From Arcuatula senhousia (Eukaryota; Mollusca; Bivalvia; Mytilida; Mytilidae): a stretch of 64,000 bases of DNA. The stretch lies in assembly GCA_963971305.1 (NCBI GenBank), contig OZ020303.1:40040106-40104105 (forward strand). The letters are read 5' to 3'. Positions 13,001 to 24,353 of this stretch are shown in pieces (position 1 is the stretch's first letter; each line of letters opens with the position of its first letter). The notes below the pieces were generated by a model, which was not told the DNA's origin, made no database searches, and saw nothing but the letters and a program-made list of their open reading frames with translations. A program made the translations under genes and the position numbers.

Positions 13001-14531
13001 GATTTGATAATGCACAATTATCTTAATTTTTTTCTGAAAAAAATTATACTTACTAGCTTTTCGTTTTCTGTTACAGTCTCACCAGTGCTGAAGGCTTTGT
13101 TGACGACATTTTAGGCCCACCTGCAAAAAGAAGCAGAACAGATGCATTTTATCATGATCTTCCTAAAGGTGAGTTGATGGAATTGATTTATTTTCGTGAA
13201 TGTTAATTTTCATAGTTTCTCCTAAAAGTTTTTCTTTAAATTTTTAATTTTGTGGTTTTCACATGTTACAAGAAAGGATGAACATAAAATATACACTTTG
13301 TTGGATTCAAATTTTCGAGGTTAACTGTCAACTACGAAAACTAATGAATCCACAGTACGATAGTGATGCAAAGTAAGGTATATAAGAAAAGACCTCTTGT
13401 AGTTGCAATCTGTAGGAATGCAGCCTTGGAGGATTAGCTGAATCATTGTAGTCATGAAAAGGTTAGGAATGAAAATTAAAGGACAAGATGCTGGGTATTG
13501 GATAAAATGTCATTACTTTACACGTTATGTTATCAAATCCTTTAAATCAGTAGCTTTTCAAAACTGTTTTTTTTTAATAAAACATCTTTTAAAACAATAA
13601 ATTCTTCAACAAACTTGTTATTGTCATTTAAACAATTAAGACTTGCATATTCGTTTTATTGCAGTGTTATTATATGTAAGAGAAAATCACGAATCCGTTT
13701 ATACAGCATTGATGTTACGAACACCCACCCTACAAGGCCTTCTCCAAGCAGTAAGTAGAAACTTTTCATCCTGTTGTAAGGCGATAACCATATTGTCAGA
13801 TTTCAATATTTATGCAAAGTTATGATAATGCATTTACTTGATAATATAATCTTTAAATCGGTTATTTGGTATTATTTCCTCGGAAAACTAAGCATGACAA
13901 TTTAAATGTTTAAGGCATCAACATGCATTTGATTGTTCAATAAATAAACTTAACCGAAATGGTCAGTATCTTCTTTGACTTTATCCAGATTTTTATCATT
14001 TGGTTCAGTTAGTTTTTTATTTCATTTGTTTGTAAAATTTGATATTTTCCAACTCTATAAAAACATTTTTATTTCATTTTATAGGTGGAGGAAAAATATC
14101 ATATACCTGCTGCTAGTGTAAAAACGACCTACAAACGCTCAAAGAAAGGGTATGTATTAATATTCTAATCTGACTATCATAGTTTTAAGAAACATTTCTA
14201 CCAATTCATTACATCTGTACTGAACTGTAGAACTATTTTGAATGAAAACAAAATGTGAATTTTATCAGTTTTGAAAATCAAATAACATATCACAGATTTC
14301 TTTTAGCAAAAAAAGATTTATTTAAATGTATCTTTCTTTTCATCTTTGTGGCTTTAATGAAATATTTGAAATTACAGAAGCTCATGAAATTGCTTTTTTT
14401 TCAGGATCCTGGTACGAATGGATGACAACATTGTCCGACATTACTCCCATGAATCAACGTTCATATTGGAAATGAATCCAGTCAATGAGGACAAAGAATA
14501 CGAAATCATTCTCTCAGAACTGGATGTGTAA
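4050..14531 (+). CDS. Grainyhead-like transcription factor (5' partial gene, 15 exons)
   Basis: GRH/GRHL family sequence-specific transcription factor, a nuclear regulator of epithelial genes in animals. Exons joined by GT-AG introns: 4050-4185, 7222-8280, 9031-9185, 9495-9589, 9812-9876, 10109-10220, 10584-10681, 11089-11145, 11797-11971, 12127-12254, 12593-12645, 13077-13168, 13665-13750, 14085-14149, 14405-14531 (stop TAA). All phases match, giving 833 residues. Exon 4050 begins with the last base of a split codon, so at least one upstream exon with the start is missing. Visible: acidic/Ser-Thr-Gln-rich N-terminal part; Grh/CP2 DNA-binding domain at about residues 450-660 with family motifs [31 protein letters not shown]-like [16 protein letters not shown] and [14 protein letters not shown]-terminal dimerisation domain at about 740-833. 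The motifs place it in the GRH rather than the TFCP2 branch. The protein is longer than vertebrate GRHL1-3 (about 600-625 residues) because of exon 2, as is common in invertebrate Grh. Confidence 0.95.
7222..8280 (+). CDS. Grainyhead exon 2: long low-complexity activation region
   Basis: A single 1059-bp exon (353 codons, phase 0 at both ends) encodes residues 46-398 of the visible protein. It is rich in Ser, Thr, Asn and Gln, with TTTTTLT and a Gln/His cluster ([14 protein letters not shown]). It has no recognisable domain, as expected for the poorly conserved regulatory N-terminal half of Grh proteins. Being 3n long and phase 0-0, it could be skipped without a frameshift. If its donor at 8281 is not used, the frame runs 21 codons into the intron and stops at 8343, giving a protein without the DNA-binding domain. 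Confidence 0.9.
9495..11971 (+). CDS. Grainyhead DNA-binding domain exons
   Basis: Exons 9495-9589, 9812-9876, 10109-10220, 10584-10681, 11089-11145 and 11797-11971 encode the immunoglobulin-like Grh/CP2 DNA-binding domain (about residues 450-650). The most family-diagnostic stretch is the small 57-bp exon at 11089-11145 ([19 protein letters not shown]) followed by [10 protein letters not shown] and [19 protein letters not shown]. Basic residues after it ([12 protein letters not shown], then KRKRHN across the next junction) could serve as a nuclear localisation signal. No exon is interrupted by a stop or frameshift. Confidence 0.93.
11573..11733 (-). repeat. Penelope-like element 3' tail (5'-truncated insertion)
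   Basis: Read on the minus strand this matches the 3'-terminal untranslated tail of the Penelope-like copy at 56280-58345: GTTTACTGGTTTTGTCTCTG, CCCTTTCGG, GACTTTTGACATTCGG, CCCATTGGTACCTCTGC. It lies in the Grainyhead intron 11146-11796, antisense to the gene. No reverse transcriptase part is present, as expected for a severely 5'-truncated retroinsertion. It may be mistaken for coding sequence because it leaves short open frames. Confidence 0.8.
13178..13353. repeat. Degenerate TTCGTGG-type MITE
   Basis: Imperfect terminal inverted repeats (TTTATTTTCGTGAATGTTAAT near 13187 and its counterpart CTACGAAAACTAATGAATCC near 13330-13350) bound about 176 bp inside a Grainyhead intron, starting only about 10 bp after the exon 12 donor at 13169. 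The ends resemble those of the copies at 24689-24860 and 41866-42072. Confidence 0.5.
13665..14531 (+). CDS. Grainyhead C-terminal dimerisation domain exons
   Basis: Exons 13665-13750, 14085-14149 and 14405-14531 encode the ubiquitin-like dimerisation domain. Recognisable family features are [43 protein letters not shown] and [17 protein letters not shown]. The protein ends in ILSELDV followed by TAA. The fold and role in homodimerisation follow from the GRHL family. Confidence 0.92.
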
Positions 14532-14633
14532 CCAAGGAGACGTTGTTTAATATTAACCAATTAAAATCAGTGCTGAATTATTGACATTATGTTCGGGAAT
14601 TCTGATTGGTGGGTTGGTGCTATGAGCATGAAT

Positions 14634-14639
14634 AATAAA
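14634..14639 (+). terminator. Candidate poly(A) signal for Grainyhead
   Basis: An AATAAA hexamer lies about 100 bp after the stop codon at 14531. Other AATAAA motifs occur near 15230, 15284 and 15746, so a longer 3' UTR is possible. Confidence 0.5.
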
Positions 14640-16883
14640 CATTGCGTTATGACATTCTATTTGACATTGATATTGCATAATTTTACCTAGTGACATACTG
14701 CTGGATACGCAGTGATCTCAATCTAGTCTTTCTTTCAACCATTTCTCATGCATAATACAAATATGTAACCTTTTCCAGGTCTAGATCTCAAAAAATTACT
14801 CTAAAAAGTAAATACTCTTAGTCATCAGCTGTTGAAACAAGTTATGGCCAATAAGAGTTATCTCTCGTTTTTACATATTTTGTGATTTGAGTTATCTCTC
14901 TTTTCACATGTTTCAAAAGAAGTGTTAAAATCAATCGCTGACCTAAGAATGTTATTTTTTTTCAGACTGACGATTATTATACCAAAGTTGATGTTTGTTT
15001 AATGTTTGTTACTGTTATTGTTTTTGTACAGTTTTAAATAATTACTTAGATTTTCTATTATTCTGTCAAATTATGTACAGAAAAAATGTCTCGAATCATT
15101 TTGTACATTTTATATTATTCACCCTTCATTATCATAATCATCATTATATAAAGCAATATTTTGATATATTGGTCAAAGAATGACCAAAAAATTATATATT
15201 TATAACAGGGTATGAGATTGAAAAATCAAAAATAAATTTATTTACACCTACATGTTAGACTTTTCTTGTTATACTATCATTCTACGAATAAAAACAAAAA
15301 CTAATATTTTTGGAGAATGAGGTTGTAATGGTTTTAAGCATAAATAACTACAAAATGTCCATTTGTCATTTAAATTTGACCATGCCACATTTATACAGAT
15401 GCATTTATTCTAAATGCGAATTATTGCTTCTTTTGAATATACAGGTTCCAGTTCATTTCCACTGAATAACTGAACGTTCTTTTTTGTAAAATGAAGCACC
15501 TGGATTTCTTGAGGCATGTTTTCTGTTTGGACAATGGTTGGTAAGCATTTGACGAAAAGTTTATAATTATGTTGATTTTTTCGTTTGTGGAATAAATCAT
15601 GGCTGGTATGAAAATGTTTGTCAAAATATATTAGTAAGATTATTTTCATTCTGTGACAGATGTAGTAGGTGTGTTAATTACCTTAATTTCATGAACTTTG
15701 TACGACAATGCTTCTGTCATCAACGTTATTATTGACCTGAACCTGTAAATAAAATGTATCAATATGGGCAATTTGCTTTGTCCATTTACATGTACGTTCG
15801 GTCAGGTAAACTTCTTTTCTCTTGGATGTTTCAGTTAAAAGTGTATTCAAGCTAGGTAAAAATACTTATATTTATACATTGCACACAATCTTGTTTTTTG
15901 GATGAACATGATGGCAAATCGAAGTCTTAGTTCAAAACAAATGCTGACGTTATTTCAAATTTATTTGTCAGTTATTAAAAATCAAAACAATATCTTAAAA
16001 CGTCCAAAATCAGAAAAGACATCAGTTGTATGCTCTTATATATTTTCGAGTACTGGAATATGTATTGGAAAGACACAGTTTACATGTTTCCAAAATTTGA
16101 CAACGTTTGGCTATTTCTTTGAAATTTGATATTTTTTCTGTTTGGCCATTGTTGTATTATTTCTTTTTGGTTCTGTATTTTGTTTGATCAAATCTAATAT
16201 TCTACAGGTTTTCCAGGTTTTCGACTTCTAGCGTGTCTGATGAAGGTTAATCCAGAAAAGCGCTTCACACGCAGTGAAATTTTGCGTTTGAACATTTATC
16301 AAAATCATGTCAATATGTGGACCGTGTCTTTCTGGCACATATTCCATATTCTTTCGTTTTTAATATCACTATTGAAACGACTTAAAACAACAAATATTAA
16401 AATCAAAGCTAGAACGACTTACAAGGCAAATAATGAATGACAAATTATAGTGTTTAGCTCCTGAATTTGACAATTGAAGTAAAGGGAACCTATGGGCCAT
16501 CAACAGAGGACTAAATGATTTTCTATTAAATTGAAGTCGACTGGATGTCAAAAAGGGTTTTATCATGAAAGGAACTGATTCCCAATGTGCGATTCTTAAC
16601 ATATGGACTCAAGTTCACATCGTTCATCCTCAGTTTTGTTAACTTGAAGGTGTGTCATTGAGTATAGCCCAATTCGCCTGTTTTGTAAAGAAAGGGAGAT
16701 AAACTCTATCTTCAAATTCAGAAAACTTTTTTAATATTCTTTATTGATAAAAACTTAAAAATATACAGGCATTTCATAGTAAAAACCACCTCAATAACTT
16801 AAGGTGATTATTTATGAGCGGTCTGGGGCTTGTATCTTCCGATCCTAGCTACCTCTTCCTTTCTTTGGTCTTCAAAATTACTG

Positions 16884-17525
16884 TGCCTGTGTGTCCCGTG
16901 CCGGGCCCGGGTGGTGAATAGGCCCACAGCAGAGCCTAGCTTGTCGTAAGAGGCAACTAACGGTCTTGGGATTCTGACATCGGGTCAGTGCTCAGCCCAC
17001 AGAGCGACCAAGTGTGTACTTAAGGTAGCTAAATAGGGTGACCCTCGTCCGCGGGTGTTTTCAGGTCTATTATACGGAAGCCCTGACCGCCGACCATAGT
17101 GGGCCAACGTGTGTGGAGAGTGCCACGCTTCATGCACGTAAAAGACCCTTTGTGGACCACCAAGTAGTGCACCACATAGGCTAAATTTTCTGCCCCTATC
17201 CATCTCTTCCCTTTTCCTGTGTTTCTTCAAAATTTACATTTCCTTTGTGTCCCACCCATCCCCATATTTTATTTATCATCATCATTTCATGTTCATTTTG
17301 TCATCCTTTCCATGTTCATCGCCTGTAAATAACCTGTGCAGCGTTGCACGGGCGTAAAACACCAACTCACTAACTCACTCACTCACACTATGCCTGTGTT
17401 TCCCACCCGAACCCATATTTTTTCATCATCATTTCATGTTCATTTTATCCTCCTCTTCATGTTCATCGCATATAGTGTTGCAAGAGCACAATACAACTCA
17501 CTTACTCACCCCATCACCACTTACT
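16884..17525 (+). repeat. GC-rich interspersed repeat with ACTC-type 3' tail
   Basis: The sequence starts near GTGCCGGGCCCGGGTGG and contains GAATAGGCCCACAGCAGAGC, CTGACATCGGGTCAGTGCTC, CATAGTGGGCCAACGTG and CTTCATGCACGTAAAAGACC. It ends in AACTCACTAACTCACTCACTC near 17390. A second partial 3' end follows directly (17391-17525), also ending in ACTCACTTACTCACC. Related copies are at 20905-21055, 35430-35845 (minus), 38745-39270 and 49714-49951. The simple-repeat tail suggests a SINE-like or truncated non-LTR element. I see no tRNA-type promoter with confidence. Confidence 0.65.
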
Positions 17526-18866
17526 CACTCCCATTATTTTGCTGAGTTTGATAATAATTTCATCTGATGATGGGTGTTTATAGTCGTGACTATAGGGGGA
17601 CTGCTCCTCTGCAACGACTATTAAACAGTTAAAAACTGTTAAATACTCGTGCCATGGATCGTCCAGCCCTTGACACACCACCGCCAGTGTTATCTGCTCC
17701 AGAATATCCTTTGTAATCGCTGGAACAGTGTCCGTCTTGCACCTCGTGGAGATACAGGTCAAAATTTGCAAGACATACTGTCATCTTACATTTTTACCAT
17801 ATTTATAACCACACAAACTTATAAAGTTATATAATATCACAACAAAAGTGACATCCAGTTTCAATTGTAGCGGAATTCCTAACGGAACTTGTTCCAATTA
17901 AATCCATTGACTCCATCATGCTGATGGACACGTTTTGTTTTTCAAAATTCACGATTATCAACAAAAGATACGAACTTATTAAAACTTCTGTCAATCAACA
18001 ACGATTTTTCGCTCAATACATATCCTAATCTCTTACTGGCAAGAAATTCTAACTAAGACGTCAGTTTATTAACATACATCAAAGTAATACTGAGATTATC
18101 ATGTCCAATTTTATCTTTTTTCCGATACAAAAATTACATCGAATTCAATATTTTATTGTCATATTTCATATTTTGATTTGATTTACAAATATTGGACTGG
18201 ACAAGATAATACGAATAATAGGGACAGCACAGGGGAGTTCCAGATGCCATGGGACGGATGTCAACTTTATTAAGTTTCAATGAAAAACTCCGACCACAAA
18301 TTTCAAGTAAGTTTTGTTATATGTTTTGCTTATAAAATTTATCACTAAAAGATAAAAACAAATGCATTGCTCGAAATTTCCATTCTAACAACAAAATATA
18401 AGGAAATTGGTCAGGTTTGAAGAGAAAGGTGTAAGGTACAGACGAGAATAGAAAGGGTGGGTTAGCATGCATAAGAAACGCTTATATATAAACTTCTGAA
18501 TAAAACAAATGACTATTCGGGCTTGTTTCGATGGGGGTACCAATATCCAAAATCATGGTAGATATATCATTAAATATTTCGTATCCGAAAAATTGTTGTT
18601 TCCAATATTCCATATCTCCGTAAATAAAATGGACTTAAATATCAGAAATCCAAATAAGTTTTGTCTTACTCATATATCCCGTATCCCATGAATAAATTAT
18701 GTAAATATACCATATCCCAATATTCACTAAAGAAGCTACCTTTTTCAAATGGCACATTGACTCCTAAAAATATTACTGGAGGGAAGCAAGTCCCTGTGCT
18801 ATTACAGTTGTCGGTTTTGGTGTGCAGCATCCGTTTGTCTGTGCATGAACTTTTTATTTTCCTTTT

Positions 18867-19041
18867 CAGTGGCGGATCGAGGGGGTGTTCCGGGGGTTGG
18901 GACCAATCCCTCTCAGAATTGTTTTTTTTATTTTCATGCAGCTTTTCTGCAGAATTTGTCTGCCACCCCTTTTTGTCCACAGTGGTCGGTATATATGTGT
19001 AACCTCCGCCCTGCTTTCAAACATTTCTGGATCCGCCCCTG
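18867..19041. repeat. Short MITE (about 175 bp) with CAGNGGCGGATC termini
   Basis: The termini are inverted: CAGTGGCGGATCGAGGGGG at the left and, as reverse complement of the right end, CAGGGGCGGATCCAGAAAT. This pattern is common in small non-autonomous DNA transposons of many animals, often assigned to hAT. I see no clear 8-bp target duplication, so the superfamily is left open. Confidence 0.65.
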
Positions 19042-19271
19042 ACAAATCACAGTATAGAGCAGTAATGTATCTCTGTAACTGCCCCATTTCGCAGTAAGAC
19101 GAAGATAATAGAAAAGCAATTTAGTCAATACTTTTCTTTGGTAAATTTTGGAAAGTTTTGAATCGTATGCATAATATTTTAATAACAAAATAAAGAGCAG
19201 CGACCCGTATACACATTGGAGTTTGTCGGCTTCTTTCCATCGTGTTTTTTTTTAAATATCGCTGGTATATG

Positions 19272-19361
19272 CATCTTCGCTAGCCAAGGGTTACGATCCG
19301 CTATCTCTTATCTTCAAGAAGATGAGAGATAGCGGATCGTAACCCTTGGCTAGCGAAGATG
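19272..19361. repeat. Long near-perfect hairpin (37-bp arms plus inner stem)
   Basis: Positions 19272-19308 and 19325-19361 are exact reverse complements over 37 bp. After one T-G wobble position (19309/19324) the pairing resumes at 19310-19315 with 19318-19323, leaving a loop of only two A residues. Outer flanks also weakly match (GGTATATG on both sides). It lies in intergenic DNA with no neighbouring exon. It could be a recent foldback insertion, a hairpin RNA source, or a snap-back assembly artefact. Confidence 0.9.
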
Positions 19362-20063
19362 TGGTATATGTAGACTTATTTTACATCTCATCATCTAGTA
19401 TAATGCACGTCAAAAACAGTTTTCCGACAACAACATATACCCCCAACCCCCACCCCCAGAAAAAGCCGTTTTAATTGGGAACAAGGTAACAGCTTACTTC
19501 GCAAAAGATAGTTTTCCACCAAAAGTACTGGCTTAACTAGGTTGCTATCGTAACATCTTACAGTATATATACGTCTTATGAAATGATATTTTATTTAGCT
19601 TTACTATTAACAAATTCTTACTTTTCTTTTCAATCTTCAAATAATTTTTTTTTCTTTAAATATTTGATAAGTAAATAAAAACTTCCATTAATCATTTTCA
19701 TTCATGTAGTAACAAACATTATAGATACATGCTTATACTATAAAAGTGGTATAAAAACCCTTAAGTTTCAAATTTTCCAGCGTTTATCTACTTCTGTTGT
19801 TGTTGTAATAAAAATAAAATACGCATGACACTATAGATCCGTGTCGGATCACCATACAAACTTTGTTGCATAATTTTTTTTTGTAATTTTGATTTCTAAA
19901 ATGTAGCCCTTTATCTCTAAAAAAAACCCTTTTCTAACTCTAAGCCTTAAGCAGAGAATAAAACATAGGTTTTGTCACAGCGATCACAGGCACTTGGCGC
20001 ATGGATTTTATATGGGTAAATATTTAAGCTAGTATAAACATAATATTTTGACATGATATGTTT

Positions 20064-22247
20064 CACCCGGGTTAACCCGTGATCGTGAAGTCGGTGGTTA
20101 TCGTGAACTCGGTTAGGCAAAATGTAAACAAAACAAGAATTGACCAATGGGATAAGAGAAATTTCGACTAAAATGTAGTCGTAAACGCGGTTAATGTTAT
20201 CGTTCAAACCGGTTCGTTCCTTTTTACTGTTATCGTGAACTGCGAATTTCTATAATGTAATATGTACCCAAATCTTCTTTCTCTTATCAAATAGTGTTAG
20301 TTCAGATGTTTGACACCTTTGTTAGTGTAACAAATTAATTTTTGGTCTTTACAATTAAAGAGTATCTCATTTAGGAAAGAAACCAAAAAGGATAAATATA
20401 GGTAATAACCGCACTATAAGGTTATCAACCATATGCAATTTACCACTAATTAATTACAGCCGGTGTTTGGGAAACTTGGGGTTTATACATGCGTCCGATT
20501 ATTTATTTCTGACCCTGTTAAAGTACTTTATAAAGATTAATATTACCTTTTTTTAATTTACTTTTCCATAACAACTGGGTTTAATTGTTTTGGTCGTGGT
20601 CCAAAATCTTGGAACTGTATATAAACGGTATGGCAAATTGCAACTTCGAATTCGGGTTAAATTTAAAAGCAAAAAAGTTAACAAAATCCTTGGACGGTCA
20701 GACACACGGACACGAATAGATATCATTAACAAAATAATCCCACCGCTTATTCAATATTGGCACCTTCAGAAATTTTGAAAGGGGAGGGCGCGCAATTATA
20801 AAAAGTCTTTGCGACTTCTTATTTAATACAGTTCCTTGCCAAATTTTCCTGTCAAACGGGAGGGCACGCGCCCGCGGCACGCCGGTCATTAACCCACCTT
20901 TGATTAGTCACGCTTCATGCACGTAAAAGACCCCTTTGAAGATCGCCAAGTAGGTGATCACATATATAGGCCAAATTTTTCGCCCCTACCCACCTCGCCC
21001 TTTTTCCTGTGTACTTCAAAATTTACAGTTCTTTTGTTGCCCACACCAACCCCTTTTTTTCTTGCTCAGTGTGTGTAGATTCAACAATGATTCAGTATTG
21101 TATTTTCGACAGATAAGGGTTGCCTATGTGAATCTGGTAAAGGATTGGCTATATCCCACACTGTTAAGTGTTCCAACTAGTATATGACCTCATATCAGGT
21201 AAGGGTTCTTCATTGTCAGTCACCATAGGTAAAAGTTCAAGATAATGCGATTTTTGGGGGAAGGGTTTTGTAATTTTCTGTGTACATTGGCCTATGCGGG
21301 TGCATTGGGGGTACATCAGCCTGTCTTGTGAGTTGGTTCGTTTTCCTTCTCGTTTATTGTCGTACATTAGCCCTTTTTGCATGGCATACATGAGGCTGTG
21401 CTATGGATGCTGCGTCTTGAGTCACGATTCAATTCTTTGTTTCAATTAGTTCTTGTCCTGATTATGATTGAAAAAATGTTGAATGGACATTAAACCAATA
21501 TCAAACAAGCAACCTTGGCTCCGTGCGAAAAAAAAACATTTTACAGGAAATACATGCCCAATTTCTATTGAAAGCCTTCAAGATTCTTTATATAGCAGAA
21601 ATCCTTTTCAATGTTTTTTTTTTCTAAACCTGTGCTGTCAAAACATATTTTTGTTAGAAAAAAAGATTTATCATGTTTTGGGGTTTTTTTGGGGTTTTTT
21701 TTGGAAATGGTTGTTCACTTAAATACTGTGCAAAAGTATGCTGTTAAAATCGTATAAAAATACTTTGTGATTTTAAATTCTTTTTTTTTTTGGTCACAAC
21801 AATTTGTATATTGTATGAATCTGCACACTCCGTTTATTATTTTAAAGGGTGTTAACAACTATTAAGGAAATACCTTTTTATACATATTTTTTTAATGGTC
21901 ATAGAGCAAATGCTTCATAAATCGTTACTGCACAAATCTAGAAATTATGTTCCAAAACGTTCATTGTAAACCTTTTGTTTTAGTATATCTCAACAGAAAA
22001 GTGTCATTAAAACATATGCAATATGTTTTAAAATTAGAAGTTACCGTTGAAGACATACGTAACCATGTTGTGTTGACGATAACTTAAACCGAGTTAAACG
22101 ATAACAATTTTTATTTTTAACCGCGTTAACGACAACAATTTAGTCAAAATTTCTCTTTTCCCATTGGTCAATTCTCGTTTGTTTACATTTTTGCCTAACC
22201 GAGTTCACGATAACCACCGACTTCACGATCACGGGTTAACCCGGGTG
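20064..22247. mobile_element. 2.18-kb non-autonomous TIR transposon with 5-bp TSD
   Basis: Inverted termini begin CACCCGGGTTAACCCGTGAT at 20064 and end with the complement at 22247. Homology extends about 180 bp inward on each side at roughly 85-90 % by eye. A direct repeat TGTTT flanks the element (20059-20063 and 22248-22252), consistent with a 5-bp target-site duplication. The subterminal regions repeat an ATCGTGAA/ATCGTTNAA motif about every 20-30 bp, as transposase-binding arrays often do. No transposase is encoded. The interior carries nested fragments (20905-21055 and a possible SINE tail near 21447-21512). The superfamily cannot be decided from termini alone. Confidence 0.8.
20905..21055 (+). 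repeat. Fragment of the GC-rich interspersed repeat, nested in the TIR element
   Basis: CACGCTTCATGCACGTAAAA, GATCGCCAAGTAGG and the TTTTTCCTGTGTACTTCAAAA stretch match the 3' half of the repeat at 16884-17390. It is preceded by a GC-rich GGGAGGGCACGCGCCCGCGG stretch. Both ends are truncated. It dates the insertion of this repeat as later than, or transported with, the surrounding transposon. Confidence 0.6.
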
Positions 22248-22587
22248 TGTTTAGAAATGACAAGAAAAGACTAATTAAATCATTTTTATCGAAATTTTAT
22301 GTTGTTAAGGGTATAAGAGAAAAAAAAGGGGGGGTCTTATATAAATCCATGCTCCAAGTGCCTATGACAGAGATACCAGGCGGGGTTCAAGCAATTTTTT
22401 TATAAGGTTGGGGGTAGATCTGCCTATCGTCTACTGAAGACGAACGGAGGGTTCCAGGCCAATTTTGCCTAAAATCTGCACGAAAAAGTACAAAATTTTC
22501 AAGAAGAGATGAGGTTATAAACCCCGGAATATCCGCCTCTGGAGACCAAATTACTGAAAGTGATAATGTTATTCTAAACTTCACCAA

Positions 22588-22723
22588 ACAACTTGAGTTC
22601 GCGTTGTTGATTTCTGTTCGGTTGATTTTATGTTTCCTCCTGCTGTTCTTATTCTGTAGTTGTCCTTTCCGACTTTTGACACCCGATGCCCCATTGCTGC
22701 CTCTTTGCTTCTTTCAATTGGAA
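22588..22723 (+). repeat. Penelope-like element 3' tail
   Basis: GAGTTCGCGTTGTTGATT, GTCCTTTCCGACTTTTGACA, GATGCCCCATTGCTGCCTC and TTTGCTTCTTTCAATTG match, with divergence, the 3' tail of the copies at 30847-32590 and 56280-58345. It lies 0.34 kb beyond the end of the TIR transposon and contains no coding part. Confidence 0.7.
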
Positions 22724-24281
22724 ACAACTGTTTCAATTTCAGTTCTCACTTACTTGAATATGCTTCTCCTAACCTTTTTTTATTCGGCATACATGTACAT
22801 GCATCTCATTATCGTTTACCATATCATTACACAAATATACACGTGAAGAGGATTGCTCCTGCTGACCATGCAGTAACAATTACCATAATCTAAGACCGAA
22901 ATAAAAGTTATGGTTGTGTAGGATTTAGGTCCTCTAACAGTTTAAAACAGTAACCAGCCCTCACCCCAAATATTTTTTTTTACCCTATATCTTTGACTGG
23001 TGTAAATTATTGGTGTATTGCAACAAGCTTGACCTACATTCTATCCTTGGACACATACGCATTTCGAGGTTCTGTCGAATTTTTTTTTTTTTGTATGACC
23101 CTCACATTTCTTTAGAAGGCCATGATTCGATAATTTGAAATTCTTTCTGTGTACAGAATGCATTTCAAGTAAAAGTGTTTACTTGGTGAAGTTGGTGATT
23201 GTTAAAATAATGAGCTCGAGCTTAATTCTCATAGTTGAAATTAGCTAACTTGAAGTCGCATTAAAATGACCTTTGATCAAGAATATTTCAGTCCCAAATT
23301 GCCAAGTAATAATAACGAATGAATAACAATTAATTACTCATATTAATATATCATCTCATTTCAATAAAGACATTTAACTTCTTAATGTATCAAATTTACC
23401 GAGTCAACCACAGACAAAAAAATCTTGACGTCCTCTTTTGAAAAGAGATATATCTCGCATCATTGGTTATTTAATGCTATTATCAATGTAACCTCTTGAT
23501 TAAAACAACGATCAAATTTAATTTAAAATTATTCCCAAGGCTTTCCAAGGGGATTAAATTCTTAATCTTTAGAATTTTGCATTGGTTTCACCTAAACGCA
23601 GCAAAGGTTTAAGTTTCCAAATGTCAAAAAGGTTGAAATTTGGGAAAAAAAATGTAACGATGTGCAGTAAAGTATCATTCTCTTTCCTTTTTGGATATTC
23701 TTTAAAAAACGACCTTGCATGTTCCCCAAAATTCTCAAGATGCATTGGTGACCATTTATACCAATTCCGAGTTGTTACAATATTGAGGTCTATATCAAAT
23801 CTTTAAACTATACCTATAGACGTCAAATGAAACCAAATAATTTGGGTGCATAGAATCGGATTTATTTTTAAAACCAACAATGAATGATGAGGGGATAAAA
23901 GATTAATACCGGTTACAATGGAAAACTTTCTTGAAACTTTTACTTTAAGAACTTTGGTAAGTCGGTTATGTATTAGGTTTTATAAGATTAAAACTTTATT
24001 GGTCAAGAGGGAATAGAAATTATATTTTCTATATGTAACAAAAGTTTTGGAGTATATGCATTAGAAAGTTTAAAGCTCTGATTTGTTTATTTGCCCTGAT
24101 CAAATGTTGACTTGTGAATCGCTATAAAATTCAATTAACAATTATTAAAGATTTTCTCAAATACAAGTTGAGATGTATATTTACATACAATTGTTCAAAA
24201 TGAATAGGAGTTTGTCTGATACCTTATAATAAACTTGGAATTAAAGTAAATTTGGGAAATTAAAAAAAATCAACATTTGTC

Positions 24282-24353
24282 ATGACGGAACAGGCGGAAT
24301 ACGTGCGTCCCTACAAAATTCCAACGAATATTTCTACTAAAATTCCATTTAAG
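24282..24353 (+). CDS. Predicted initial exon of LRR gene A
   Basis: ATG at 24282 opens 24 codons (MTEQAEYVRPYKIPTNISTK...) ending in a strong donor AAG|GTAAGA at 24354. It ends in phase 0, which is what the acceptor at 26753 requires. I chose it because no closer ATG in frame with exon 26753 is preceded by usable sequence; the frame around 26687 is open but crosses the polypyrimidine acceptor. Gene B's first exon (33 codons) has no sequence similarity, so transcript evidence would be needed to prove this start. Confidence 0.55.

Larger units (their letters stand above)
19983..22366. repeat. Outer inverted repeat enclosing the TIR transposon
   Basis: Outside the transposon a second inverted pair is visible: 19983-20013 (CACAGGCACTTGGCGCATGG, then ATTTTATA) and 22336-22366 (TATAAATCCATGC, TCCAAGTGCCTATG). 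The transposon therefore sits close to the centre of an older foldback, or the two arms are relics of a larger element that the transposon entered. Confidence 0.6.
14640..24281. other. Intergenic region between Grainyhead and LRR gene A
   Basis: I find no convincing exon here. The stretch is AT-rich and holds the repeats listed separately (16884-17525, 18867-19041, 19272-19361, 20064-22247, 22588-22723). A segment near 16225-16300 (CTTCTAGCGTGTCTGATGAAGG, TTCACACGCAGTGAAATTTTGCG) resembles a dispersed bivalve repeat known to me only as a motif. Short open frames at 15410-15650, 17514-17771 and elsewhere show no family resemblance. Confidence 0.5.

Noticed and set aside
17514..17771. An 85-residue minus-strand frame near the stacked repeat ends
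   Set aside because: No recognisable domain or splice context; it overlaps repeat 3' ends. I could not exclude a decayed gene fragment.
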